64,000 nucleotides of DNA from Castor canadensis (GCF_047511655.1 NC_133401.1:11750001-11814000); one strand, 5' to 3'. Positions 11,385-22,782 are shown, numbered from the stretch's first letter. Notes: generated by a model not told the origin, from the sequence alone. Numbers and translations: made by a program.

Positions 11385-11800
11385 TCATAGTTCTACTGCA
11401 TTTTGTGCTGCTATAACAAAATAGTTGAGACTGGATAATTTATTAAAAACAGATTTATTGCTCGTAGTTTGGATCCTGAGAAGTCTGAAATCCAGGGGCC
11501 CTGTCAGGTGAAGGGCCCTCCTGCGGGAGCACAGCATGGCAGAAGCATCACAGGATGTGAGTGTGTGACAGAGAGGAAGGAAGGGGTGTAACCCATCCTT
11601 TCATGAGGAACCCACGCAGCATGACCTGGCCCACTCCTGGGACAGCTGCTAGCATGGCTCCATTCGTGAGGACAGAGTCCTCAGGACTTACTCACATTCC
11701 AGTAACCCCACCTCAAATCACTGTTATATGGGGGGTCCATTTCCCTCACATACTTATGGGAAGACACATTCAAAGCACAGTAATTAATTAAGATTACACA
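11385..11800 (-). repeat. MaLR (MST/THE1-type) LTR relic, copy I
   Basis: The plus strand reads 'tgctgctataacaaaatag', 'gagactggataatttatta' and later 'gcatggcagaagcatcaca', the diagnostic string of mammalian-apparent LTR retrotransposons. A paralogous copy sits at the equivalent place in block II (about 21060-21435). Confidence 0.7.
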
Positions 11801-11994
11801 CTTTTTTTTTGCTACATGTTTCGCCTAGGGTGGGGAAGCAGGGATTATGAACCCTGCTTCATAATGAATTCTGTGGAGCCAGGGCATGTTCCCATGAAGT
11901 AGTGAAGACATGGGTTTCATGTTAAATAATTATTAGGAAACGAGGACCACACAGCTGTCTTCATGACCTAGAAAGGGTGTAACGTAAAGACTGG

Positions 11995-12187
11995 GGTTTT
12001 TTTTTGGTGGGACTGGAGTTTGAGCTCAGGGCTTCACACTTGCAAAGCAGGTGCTCTACACTTGAACCACACCTCTAGTCCATTGTGCTTTGATAATTTT
12101 GGAGATGGAGTCTCTTGAACTATTGCCAAGCGGGCCTTGGGTTCAAGTTTCTAGGTTATAGGAATGAGTCACTGATGCCCAGCAGGA
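11995..12187 (-). repeat. tRNA/B1-composite SINE (minus)
   Basis: A T-run is followed by 'gagctcagggcttcacacttgcaaagcaggtgctctac' and a B1-like continuation. It is the reverse complement of the composite SINE found throughout the window. Confidence 0.75.
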
Positions 12188-13071
12188 TTCCTTGATTAAA
12201 GGGGAAAAGAAGTTCCTAATCAGGCTGATTGAAATCTCTAGAGAGAGGTGGTCACAGTGCTGACCAAACCTGGTGTCCCAGCTTTGCTCAAATACTGAGT
12301 TTAGCCTTGCCCTTCCCTCCCACGCAGGGACTCCACAGTGAAGCTCCCTGTTATCCAAGCGAGTGTCCCTCAGAGTTCTCCAGGTGGCTCACATGTGCAG
12401 GTGTCCACGGCCTTACACAGCTTCAGAGCCAGGACACAGCTCAGAGGCGTTGGCCCCCAAGGCTTGCTTTTCACATTTCCCTGCACCTGACTTGGGGAGA
12501 CCCACTCAGGTGTCCATAAGTGGCATAGTTCATCTGGTTCAGGACAGGCCTCCCAGATACCTTCTCCATCATTCCATCCTACCGCTCATGGAGTCAGAGC
12601 AGAGCCAGTCGCTGCATGAGCTGGGAACAGAGCTCTGAGCTGCTCACACCCATCCATCCCTCACCTGTGGGGCTTTCCTCCTCTGATTTGAGGGACAACA
12701 GGGGAAGTGTTTGTCAAAGCCTGTGTCTTCCTTGTAGCTCATGGAGGATATAAAAGAATATGACAATTTAGTGACAGAAAGAACCTACTTGTCATTTCCT
12801 TCCCCTATCTGTGAAGCCCTCTCTACCACATGGGACTCAATGGAGAACTCCCTCCCCACATTCCAGGAAGGACTCCAGGTCTGCCAGGAGAAATGAGAGA
12901 CACACAGGTAAAAGCAAGGCTCAGGGATGGGGCCAGAGGCTCAGGGGAGGACTAGGATTTGCTCATGACTGTGGACACAGGCTGAAAATGACCTTCTTCC
13001 TGCTCCTTCCAGAAAACCAAGGACTCCACTCCAGGGATCCACTTACCAAAAAAAGGTCATATTTACATATA

Positions 13072-13346
13072 TGCTGGGGTTTGAGCTGAGAGCCTTGTGC
13101 TTCCCAGGCAGGCACTCTACCACGTGAGCCACACCCCAGCCCTTTTTGCTTTAGGAATTTTTCAAATAGGGTCTCCCATTTATGCCCAGGCAGGCCTGGA
13201 CCGTGATTCTCCTACTTCTGCTTCCTGTGTAGCTGGGGTGACAGGCACTTGCCACCATGCCCAGGTTTCATTGATTGCCCATGCTGCCCTTGAACCACAG
13301 TCCTCCCAATCTCTAGGATTACAGATAGGAGTCATCACTCCAGCTA
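13072..13346 (-). repeat. Composite SINE abutting a CEACAM exon relic
   Basis: A minus-strand SINE ('ggcaggcactctaccacgtgagccacaccccagcc' then B1-like sequence) ends next to the Ig exon relic at 13348-13564. Confidence 0.7.
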
Positions 13347-13347
13347 G

Positions 13348-13564
13348 GACTAATATTCTAGACTGTGGCCCTACTGTGGCAGTGACAGAGTCACAGATGG
13401 GACAGGTTAGAATCCAGGGTTACTTATAGTTACGTTGGGAATTAAGGGCTCTTGTGTGAATGGCCGGGACTCCCCTGGATAAGCCAAGAATGCTATGGGG
13501 GAGGGATATAGAGGGATTCTGAGATCTTCTGAAGAGGAGGGGACAGCAGTGTCCTTGAGGTCAA
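13348..13564 (-). pseudogene. CEACAM B-type Ig exon relic, pseudogene P2
   Basis: The minus strand has an acceptor-like CTTGCTCCAG at 13565. The exon ends in LIPNVTISNPGF followed by TAA, and aligns with FIPNVTTDNSGSYTC in the paralogue at 22783-23026 and with the family FIPNITVNNSGSYTC. The F-strand Cys and the SYTC motif are lost, further stops follow, and the donor region is missing next to a SINE. It is strongly degraded. Confidence 0.65.
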
Positions 13565-13687
13565 CTGGAGCAAGCAGAAAGAAGTCACATGTGATGTCAT
13601 AAGAGGGAAGAGGAAGCTCCTTGTGAGTTAAGGTCACAATTTGCCTCTGAGCCATGTCACAAGCTTGTTTTAAAATGTCCCAACCAG

Positions 13688-13772
13688 GGCTGGGAGTATA
13701 GCTCAGTAGTAGAGTACTTCACTATTGTGTACAACCACATGGGTTCCATTCCCAGCAGCAAACACATACACA
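13688..13772 (+). repeat. ID-like SINE
   Basis: It has a 'gggctgggagtatagctcagtagtagagtactt' head and a 'ggttccattcccagcagca' B-box, and runs into the CA-rich microsatellite. Confidence 0.8.
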
Positions 13773-14000
13773 CACACAACACACACACACAACACATACA
13801 CACACACACACAACACACAGCACACACAGCACACAATACACAACACACATACACACACAACACACACATCACACAGCACACATACACACACAGCACACAA
13901 CACACACAGCACACACACAACACACAATACACACACACAACAAACACATGCACACACAGCACACACACACACATACAAACAACACACACATCACACACAG
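13764..14000. repeat. (CA)n imperfect microsatellite
   Basis: About 235 bp of CACACA with periodic 'caacacac' and 'cagcacac' interruptions. All open frames here (His/Thr or Cys/Val runs) are artefacts of the repeat. Confidence 0.95.
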
Positions 14001-14586
14001 TCCCTTAACACACTACCTGCTACGTTCACTGGGACTGAACCTGAGACCTGCCCCCTTTCTCCATCACAGGAGGTGACTTGAGCCTCTCCAGACAGGAGCA
14101 GCCCCTCCTCCCATCCTTGGCTCAAGGCTGGGCTACCTGGGTGTGCCTGGGGCAGGATATCATGGCCTGCCTGGTGCCCAGGGACAGGGTCTGTGTACTT
14201 GGAAATGAAAGAGACCGAGTGACCTGACCTCTGATCCTTTGTATTGTGTCTGGCAGCCAGGGTCATAGAGAAATATATGTGCATACAATGTTTGGGTCAT
14301 TTCTCCCCCCTTCCCTCTGCTCCCTACCTTACCCCCCTGCCCCTCGCTGCCCGGCAGAAACTATTTTGCCCTTATCTCTAATTTTGTTGAAGAGAGAGTA
14401 TAAGCAATAATAGGAAGGACCAAGGGTTTTTGCCAGTAGAGATAAGGATAGCTATACAGGGAGTTGACTCACATTGATTTCCTGTGCATGTGTGTTACCT
14501 TCTAGGTTAATTCTTTTTGATCTAACATTTTCTCTTCCTGGTCCCCTTCTCCTATTGGCCTCAGTTGCTTTAAAGTATCTGCTTTA

Positions 14587-15728
14587 AGCTGAACTCAAAA
14601 GGAAAAGACAGATATCTCCCTATTCTTGTGACTTAGCATCTGAAATGAGAAGGTGATAGGAAACTTGCTGCTCTGATTTTTCAGTTTTTACTACCTGGTT
14701 CTGTTTTAATTTCTGAGTTTGGCCTTAAAAGATTTTCCTGTTGCCTCAGCTATCCTGACTTGTAAGACTCCTGTGCATTCATTCTTTTTTTTTATTCATA
14801 TGTGCATACAATGTTTGGGTCATTTCTCTCCCCTTCCCCCGTCTCCTCCCTTACTCCCCCCCCCCCCGCCCCCTCGCTACCAGGCAGAAACTATTTTGCC
14901 CTTATCTCTAATTTTGTTGAGGAGAGTGTATAAGCAATAATAGGAAGGAACAAGGGTTTTTGCTGGTTGAGATAAGGATAGCTATACAGGGCGTTGACTC
15001 ACATTGATTTCCTGTGCGTGTGTGTTACCTTCTAGGTTAATTCTTCTTGATCTAACCTTTTCTCTAGTTCCTGGTCCCCTTCTCCTATTGGCCTCAGTTG
15101 CTTTAAAGTATCTCCTTTAGCTTCTCTGCATTGAAGGCAACAAATGTTATCTAGTTTTTTAGGTGTCTTACCTATCCTCATATCTCCCTTGTGCTGTGCA
15201 TTCATTCTTAAGGAAGAAGGACTCATAGGCTTAAGGAAGTGAAACCAGAGAGACTGATTGAGCTAAACTTCTTCAGATTGCTCTTATATGGTATGCTAGA
15301 TTTGGGAGTAAGAGCTCTACACAGCAAAGGAATTGTCATTGCTGCTCCATTTATTTTGCTTCTGCTGATATATCTCTTAGGTCTTGGGGAAATCTAAGGA
15401 TTGGTATGGGGGCAGCAGAAAAAGGTTAATTATCAAAGATTTGGTCTAATTCAGACTAGATTTCTTCCTCTCTGTGTAGAGAGTTTGATCCCACCCATTC
15501 TTCTTTTAAACTTGAACCCAAGAGGAGTCAGTTAAGGAATCAAGCTTTCAGAGGGAAGAGATTATACTTCCTAGCCAGGGTAAGAAGTTTCTGATTTCCC
15601 ACATTCCTCCCTGACGTTTAAATGTTTTTATTCCCAAGAGTGAGTTATACTTATTGTTTTTCACAAATCTATCTCAACCATCTAAAAACAAGATTTAATG
15701 TAAGTTCTCATCAACAAAAAAAAATAGA
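14587..15728 (+). mobile_element. TSD-flanked retroposed sequence of unknown origin
   Basis: The insert is flanked by a perfect 16-bp duplication (14571-14586 and 15729-15744) of L1 sequence and ends with an A-run at about 15714-15722 before 'tagat'. That is the signature of plus-strand target-primed retroposition. Removing the nested L1 and its duplicated site leaves about 719 bp. That sequence is AT-rich and non-repetitive by eye, with no long open frame, and I recognise no family. It could be the 3' UTR of a processed pseudogene or an unannotated non-autonomous element. Confidence 0.7.
14787..15193 (-). mobile_element. Nested LINE-1 3' end, TSD-flanked
   Basis: About 407 bp of L1 3' UTR in minus orientation begins with a T-run (complement of the poly(A)). 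It is flanked by perfect copies of 'ctgtgcattcattctt' at 14771-14786 and 15194-15209. It inserted into the retroposed sequence, itself inside another L1. Confidence 0.88.
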
Positions 15729-17429
15729 TAAAGTATCTGCTTTAGTTTCTCTGCGTTGAGGGCAACAAATGCTAGCTAGTTTTTTAGGTGTCTTACCTAT
15801 CCTCACACCTCCCTTGTGTGCTCTCGTTTTATCAAATGATCAAAGTTCAGTCCCCTTGTTGTGTTTGCCCTTGATCTAATGTCTGCATATGAGAGAGAAC
15901 ATACAATTTTTAGTCTTTGGGGCCAGGCTAACCTCACTCAGAATGATATTCTCCAATTCCATCCATTTACCAGAATGTATCTTGACTGAGGTGGCACCAG
16001 GCTGGGGGAGCTGTTGTCCTCTGGTGGCCAGTAAGGAAAGTGCAGGCAGTAGAGTCAGGTAAGGATTTGATACCACTTCATCCTAAACATTTATGAAATT
16101 TCTGTGTAATTGTAATAATGCATCATGTCCCATCTGGAATTCACAATTGCTCATGAGCAGTCTTATCTGAAGTGCCAATAGGATGTCATCAAACTCAGGT
16201 CTGTGTTCTGTGCTGGGCCAGGTGTGTCTGCAGTACTGAGGATCCAGCACCATGTTCACGTCCCCTGAGCTGCTCTGGAGTGAGTCTGAGGAGAAGAGGG
16301 GAGGATTGATGTCCCTGTGTCCTCATATGAACCACAGGACTCCATCCCCTCCCCTACCCCAGTGAACCTCAGAGCTTGTTGAGTTCTGAAACCAGGGCTG
16401 ATGTGGGACTCAGCCTCCTCCTGCTCTGGGGTGTCTCCATCCTCTCCATCTGGGCATCTGGGCCTCACTGTGTCAGGGAACGTGTGGATCTTCTCAGACC
16501 CCAATCTGGAGATTCCCTTAGCAGAGGACCAGGCTTCAGCTCAGAGCCACCTATCACACCTCACAACCCCCACCCTCCTCAAAAGCACAGGAACTGCTCT
16601 GGAGTTACACGAAATCAGACTCCTCTTGCCCTGCAGCAGGGAATGCTTTCACCTTCTGGGTTTTCCTTACATTTGTTTTTATTTATTTTCACCTGAGACA
16701 TGGAGGCATGAGAGATGCCTTTCCACTTCCCCAACTGTGAGGGAGAGGGGCATCAGCAAGAGGTTTGGTGGCAATGAGACTCCCTCATTGCAGAGGATGA
16801 AGCATTTGTAAATTAACAAGTCATGGTATTCCTGGTTTGTTCACCTACCCACTCCCAAATGTCGAAGGGGCATTGATTTGGTGTTGCCTACAAGTAAAAG
16901 AGGTGATGAGAAGGAAATGTTCACTGGAAGTCGTGAGGTTTTCTTCTCATCTCCTTGTCTGATAACCATGCAGAGCCCAGTGATGTAATGGCTGAGTGTG
17001 ATTCTGCCACTTTTTTATTTCATCCCATGTTTTTTTGAATTACCCTTAAATCTGGCCTTGACCTTGAGCAATTGCCTCTCTGTGAGTGGCTCTTCCTGGA
17101 TTTGCTCAGGGGAATCTTGGGCATAGGTGTGACTAGGGCAGGATGAGGTGGGTCAAGTGTGGAGTCATTAGAAACTGAGGGAGCAGGTGGCTAAGGGATT
17201 TGACCTTGAGGCAGGTGGATGGGTAAGTTTGAGTTACTGGGCCAGGAGGACAGGCTACTGAAACAGAGGCTGGAACCTACCTTCCTAGAGAAAGAGCAGC
17301 AAGAGGTCATCCTGCTGTAGCTGGGCTGGGGAGGAAAGCAGGTTGGGGTTGACCTTGGGGGCTGGATGGTGAAAAGAACTGTGTTATGTGTCTGTCGCTT
17401 TCACAGACGTGATGAGGGGAAGACTCATC

Positions 17430-17875
17430 ACGTCTTATTTATTTATTTATGTGTTTATTTATTTATTTATTTATTTGCAGCGTTTGATGCTTGCAAAGCA
17501 GGTTCTCTACCACTTGAGCTACACCTCCAGTCCATTTTGCTCTAGTTATTTTGGAGATGGGTTCTCTCAAACTATTTGCCAGGGCTGGCCTCCAACTGTA
17601 ATTCTGATCTTAACCTCCTAAGTAGCTAGGATTACAGGGAAGAGCCACAGGCTCACAAGAGTAGGGGTTCCTTTTTTTTTTTTTGTGGAACTGAGATTTG
17701 AACTCAGGGCCTACACCTTGAGCCACTCCACAAGGCTTTTTTTGTGATGGATTTTTTTCGAGATAGAGTCTCCCGAACTCTTTGCCCAGGCTGGCTTTGA
17801 ATGGTGATCCTCCTGATCTTTGCCGCCTGAGTAAATAGGATTATAGGTGTGAGCCAACACTGCAAGGTGCAGTAG
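17430..17875 (-). repeat. (TTTA)n plus two tandem composite SINEs (minus)
   Basis: A TTTA-rich run at 17430-17477 is followed by a SINE at about 17478-17665 and a second at about 17670-17875. Both are in minus orientation with 'gagccac...' ends and B1-like halves. Confidence 0.75.
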
Positions 17876-18626
17876 GGGTTCTTGATGGTGGAATGTTCTA
17901 GTGCCTGTGGCTCCCTAAGTGCTTCTCCTTGTGGAGGATCAGCATGGATCTGAGGCCTGTCAGGAGCTGAGGCTGTGTCCACAGTAGACAACAAGGGAGG
18001 CCCCAGATAGAAACAATAGGTGCCAGGGCAGAGTAGAGACAATCCTGGTACTGCTCAGATGTGGGATGTGAGGACAGAGCTGAACCCGTGCAAGGCAGGG
18101 GAGGCTCCCTGAGCACACAGGTGCCTGACACAGGGTGACTTGGGAGATTTGAGTGTGAGACCTTCAGGGACACTAGATGGACTAGGCCTGAGTCCCTAGA
18201 AGGGCAGAGCTGGGACTGTAGGAGCAGAGTTGCTCTGTGGACGAGATGAGGTGGGAATGAGGAAGGTGGCAGTGACGAGGCTAGGCTTGGAGGAGCTGGC
18301 AGAGCAGTTCAGGAGTTCAGCTGGCTCTGTTTTCCATGGGCCCACCTGGGGCCCAGGTAGCAAGATGCTGTGTTCAGGGGGTCTCCATGCTGGGTGATGA
18401 GCTGATTAAAATGTCAAGCACTGAGAAGAGTGCTCAGAGAGACCCAGGTTGGGGACAGGACTGAGTGAGGGCAGTCCTGCCCCTATAGAAACGCTCAGTC
18501 CTGGATGGGCTAACACCATCCTGATACATGGGGAAAGTGGGCCTGTACTGCAGTGGTGGTGATAGCACCCTGCCCTGAGCCTACACACGGGGGTCCCCTT
18601 TGTGAAGGGGGAGGGGACAGGCTTAC

Positions 18627-18658
18627 CAGAGAAGTGGATCTGTCCAAGAGTCCTGGAC
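18627..18658 (-). pseudogene. CEACAM exon 8-like cytoplasmic exon, copy II
   Basis: It is exactly 32 nt between TTTACCTGTAG and GTAAGCC on the minus strand, the size I recall for CEACAM1 exon 8. It is colinear with the 53-nt exon 7-like segment and the transmembrane exon upstream. Confidence 0.55.
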
Positions 18659-19002
18659 CTACAGGTAAAGACACGAGTTAGCAAGAGGATGAAAAGAGGT
18701 CTGAGCCCTTCCTATAGGAGACTTGGGGAGGGGGCTCTGATCTCACAGCATCAGGGGACACAAAACATTTTCTAGGAGAGACTCCTAGTGATCTTAGGGC
18801 CAAGTGATCACTGAGGCTGAGGAGGTGACCATGCACTAGAGCCCATGAGTCTGTACTGACCTGGAGGTTGGGGGTCCACTGTGCCTAGTGTTTTCTGAGA
18901 GGCTCTGTGAAGCCCCAGGGAAGGGTCAGGCCCCCCAGGGGTGACTGCCAGGGTGGATAGTTTTGGGGCTTCAGCCACATGTGGGGTCAAGAGACACTCA
19001 AC

Positions 19003-19055
19003 CCAGAGTGAATGCTGGGAGCTTGTGGTCTCTGAAGTTATGTGGATGGCTGGCC
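19003..19055 (-). pseudogene. CEACAM exon 7-like cytoplasmic exon, copy II
   Basis: It is exactly 53 nt, opens GGCCAGCCAT, and is preceded by a T-rich tract ending TAG. The length and opening match CEACAM1 exon 7 as I recall it. The donor reads GTTGAG rather than the GTGAGT of copy I, so splicing would be weak. Confidence 0.6.
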
Positions 19056-19962
19056 CTAAAAAAGCTCAGATTGTTAATGAGGGGGCAGGGAGAGGTCATA
19101 GGTTTGAGAACAGGCAGGGGATGAGGAGGGGACCCCATTTCAAGGATAGTAGGGACGACTCCTCTCTCCATACTTCTGTGGTAGGAGGATGGGCCCAGGA
19201 GAGGGGAACTGAGAAAAGACCTTCAGAATCCATTTCCATCTTGGGATAGAGGGGAAGGTCCCTCAGGCAGATGCAGACCAAGGACACACTGACACAGGAC
19301 CCAGAAAAGGGACTGAGGGCTGAGGAAAGGAGTCAATCTGAGAGTTTGACTTTGTGGAAGGGTCCAGGCTGGGGAGGGAGAGCAAGACCAGCTGTATGGG
19401 CAGGACCCTGGGGGAGCTACATGCAATCATGATTCTCCCTGAATGGCTCAGGCCAGGAGGTGCTGAAATGTGACAGTGCCCTTATCCTCTCTATCCACCT
19501 GCCTTGGCAGTACACAGGACATTCAGGCTGGCTCTTGGCAGTCGCATCTCACCTATCAGGGGTTGTGGGCAGCACAATAACCATGGGGGGAGCTGACCCC
19601 ACCCAGCCTGTCCAGGCTCCTCCACTATCCCTGTGTGACCCTGCCAGGACCACCCCTCAGATCCTGGCCTGTGACCTTTTCCTGGGAAGTGGGTGAAATA
19701 CACAGGGGAAGGCCATTTGCTGAGCTCTGACTCCCCAAGTAGCACTGCAGGCTTGCTATGTGAGGGACTAGGACAGAGCCCAGGCCGGGTCCCTAGGTGT
19801 CCCATTTACAGAGGAGGAAGCAGCTAGTGAAGGAGGAGCTGGTGGAACAGCATCCATGGGTAGGTAGGAGTACAAGACCCTGGCCCAGAACCCAAGGGTA
19901 GGGTCCCCTTCCTCTTGCCTGGTCAGCCTGGTTTGGGGTCAGGTAGGGAGAAGCCTCTGCAC

Positions 19963-20083
19963 CTTCCACTCCTTCTGAAGAGCAGGAAACAGCCCAAGAT
20001 GGCGACCAGAGCCACTCCTGTCTGGACTCTGATCATGATGCCTACAATGGCCCCCACAGAGAGGCCTGGCTTGTTTTCTTGTG
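19963..20083 (-). pseudogene. CEACAM transmembrane exon, pseudogene P3
   Basis: This 121-nt exon lies between TCTCTTTTCAG and GTGCAGAG on the minus strand. The frame encodes [15 protein letters not shown], then a helix ending [14 protein letters not shown], then RRSGR. It is open, and the hydrophobic stretch carries one Arg (IMIRVQTG) that would weaken membrane insertion. Its upstream partners are the Ig exons at 22.8 and 23.5 kb. Confidence 0.8.
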
Positions 20084-20664
20084 CTGAAAAGAGAAAAGAA
20101 GGGAAGAACTGTGTTACAGGAAAACCTCCACGGGCCTAGCCGGGAGGGGACCAGAAACCACAGCAGTGGAGGACCAAGAGTTGACATCTCCATATCCTCC
20201 AACTCTGCAGCTTCTGGCAGTTCTTTCACTTTCTGTTTTGAAACCTGGACTCGCTGAAACTCTCACATTCCCTACCAGCATCCTGTGCCATGCTCTGTCA
20301 GTTCCTGTGATCGCCTCTTCCTCTTCTCCCTCCTTTGACAGTCCTGGAAGACAGATCTGAGCCAGTCATCACAAGGCAGATGATAATAACGTCCAGGAGC
20401 CCTCCTTGTGTTGGCACAGTGGAAGTCACTTTCCCTACATCTCATCTCATCCATCCGTCCCCGTCAGGAGCAGCAGATGTCATTCCATTGTACAGATTAG
20501 GATCTGACACCATGTGTATAAATAACCAACCCAGGTCACCCGCTGGTCAGTGATACAGTAACATGCTCACCCAGGTCTGCCTGACTTACCAGCTAACACC
20601 AAGTTCATGGAAGTGTTACCAGTGATCGCACTGCCTGAGCCATGACCCTGCAGGCCCTGTGATA

Positions 20665-20785
20665 AGGACTTTAATGCCATTGGTCTAATAAACATCCCCA
20701 CAACAACTTGAAGAGCCAGGCTTTGTGTTATAATTTCACAGATGAGGAAACTGAGGCTCAGGAGTTGAGTAGGGCCTGGGCCTGG
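20665..20785 (-). repeat. MIR-like relic
   Basis: 'ttcacagatgaggaaactgaggctcagga' is the conserved core of MIR elements. Similar MIR-like cores are seen near 10200-10260, 19800-19840 and 54945-55015. Confidence 0.6.
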
Positions 20786-21059
20786 CTCCTTTCTCAAAAA
20801 TGTCTTACAGTGCCACGTGCCCAAAATGAAGTGTAAAGTGAGCAGCAGATGGATATACCCTTTGCAAAGTTAGGCATCTTTTTGGAAGTGATGATCTATA
20901 AAGCAGAAAATACCTCCTTCTGATCCCAGATCACCAAAGATATCTCTGAATGGTCCCTAGGATGATTCTTTAGGATCCATATGGAAAATATCTTCTCAGT
21001 CCTTGAGTGCCACATTCTCATCAGGTGGCAAGTCTTTGTCTAGAACATTTGTGACAGTC

Positions 21060-21435
21060 TGAGTTCATTCTGTCCTGTGATAATGGAATGTCATGTGACT
21101 GGATAATTTATTAAGAACATTTTTTTCCTCACAGTTTTAGAGGTTTAAATTTCAAGATCAAGGGCTGCATCTCCTGAGGGCATCTTGCTGCATCATGAGA
21201 TTGGGAAGACTTCCCACGAGGAGAGCGTGTGTGAGAGAGAGGAGGGAAGGGGAGGACCTCATTCCTTCATGATGAACCTACACGCTTGCTAACTGGCCCA
21301 CTCCTGGGTCAGCAGCAGGGCTCCATACATGAGGGCAGAGCCCTGAGCACCTACTCACCTTCCACTGGGTGCCATCTCTGATCCCCATTACTTTGGGAAT
21401 TCCATTTTCAGCACATTCTTTTGAGGGGACACTCT
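21060..21435 (-). repeat. MaLR LTR relic, copy II
   Basis: It matches the MaLR segment of block I at 11.4-11.8 kb ('gactggataatttattaa', 'tggcccactcctgggtcagc', 'gggacac' near the end). It lies at the same distance from the flanking homologous sequence, which marks it as inherited through the duplication rather than a second insertion. Confidence 0.65.
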
Positions 21436-21659
21436 GTAAAAGATTAGGCTTCCATCTTTTGTATATGTTGCTGTAGAAATTGGGGAAGGAGAGACTATGA
21501 GCCCGGTCTCTGTGGTCAGGGAAGGATAATATGGAATAGTGAGGGCATGAGCTTCTTGTAAAATGATTAGGGAATGAAGAGAGCCCGACATAGTCATCAT
21601 GACTTTAATAGCTACGAGTGCCTAATGTAAAGAATTTCTTCATTAACAAGGAAATAGAA

Positions 21660-21885
21660 CCAGGTGCCTGTGGCTTACACCTGTAATCCTAGCTACTCAG
21701 GAAGAGGAGATCCGAGGATTGGGGTTCAAAGCCAGCCCGCTCAAATAGCTTGCAAGACCCGATCTTGAAAAAATCCAACACAAAAAGGACTGATGAAGTG
21801 GTTCAAGTGGTAGAGGGCCCTACTAGCAAACATGAGCCCCTGAGCTCAAACTGCAGTGCCACCATAAAAACAAAACAAAAGAAAA
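21660..21885 (+). repeat. Composite B1/tRNA SINE
   Basis: 'gtgcctgtggcttacacctgtaatcctagctactcagga' is followed by 'ctgatgaagtggttcaagtggtagag' and an A-rich tail. Confidence 0.8.
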
Positions 21886-22782
21886 ACAAGGAAATAAACT
21901 CCCTGGCCTATCAAGAGAATATTACAGTGAATGAAATCTCTAGAGAGGGGTGGACACAGTGCTGACAATGGCTGGTCGTCTCACCTTCTCTCACATATTC
22001 ACCTCAGCACTGCCCTTCCCTCCTACACATGGACCCCAGGGTATAGCTCTCTGTTCTCCAAGCGAGCGTCCCTCAGGCCTCTGTGTGGTGTATCACACAT
22101 GCTGGTGTCCAGAGCGCTATCAGCTGGGACCTCAGAGTCAGGGAACAGCTCAGAGGCATTGGGTCTGAAATTCAGTTTCCTCATTTCCCTACAGCTGAGC
22201 TGAGGGGGAAGGGGTCTAGCATTGATTGGCCTTTTAATTTAACCAAATTAATGATAGGCCTCTTAGGGATCCTCTCCACCCCAACCCTACCCACTTACAT
22301 GGAGTCAGAGCACAGCCCGTCACCAGGTGGAACAAGAGCAGAGCTCTGAGCAGCTCGACACCCACCTGATGGGGTTTCCACCTCTCATTTGGGGAAAAGC
22401 AGTCTGAGTATTTTTCAAAGACTGGGTGTTAGTTATAGATGATGAAGGAGGTAAAAGGAAACAGAGTTGATAGAAGCAGATGGGTTACTGACAGAATAAG
22501 TTCCATGACCTTATAAGCACTTTCACCCTCCTCTGGGGAAGGCAGAAGCCTGGTGCTAGGGGCTTTGTGGGGCTGGGAGATCCCCCTCCTCACAATTCCA
22601 GGCTGGACTCCAGGTCAGCCATGAGAAATGAGAGAAGCAAGAGGAGGAGCCTCCTCCCAGGGGAAGATGGGGACTTGTTCCTGTCTGTGGTCACAGACTG
22701 GAAATGAGTTTCTTCATGTTCTTTCCAGAAAACCCAGGACAACACCCAGAGTTTTGAAGCCATGTTTCAGCGATCCACCTAC

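Larger units (their letters stand above)
14270..15977 (-). mobile_element. LINE-1 3' fragment (outer) split by a later insertion
   Basis: L1 3'-UTR and end-of-ORF2 sequence in minus orientation occupies 14270-14586 and resumes at 15729-15977 ('ccaattccatccatttacca' at the end). The intervening 1.14 kb is a retroposed insert flanked by a duplication of 'taaagtatctgcttta'. The outer L1 lies where the A-type Ig exon of P2 is expected: 14040-14268 still matches the sequence beside the A exon at 23.3-23.5 kb. Confidence 0.8.
15990..20560 (-). repeat. CEACAM tandem-duplication block II
   Basis: It matches block I and block IV in order from about 15990 ('ctgttgtcctctggtggcc', compare 40470). At about 18427 it jumps from the equivalent of 5.46 kb to the equivalent of 8.45 kb in block I, so about 3 kb present in blocks I and IV is absent here. 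It then carries exon 8-, exon 7- and transmembrane-exon copies. Confidence 0.75.

Noticed and set aside
13657-14008. Several long overlapping frames made of His/Thr or Cys/Val
   Set aside because: They are translations of the CA microsatellite.
16376-16811. Plus-strand open frames near 16.4-16.8 kb and their equivalents at 3.5 and 40.9 kb
   Set aside because: They occur in duplicated non-exonic sequence and change frame between copies.
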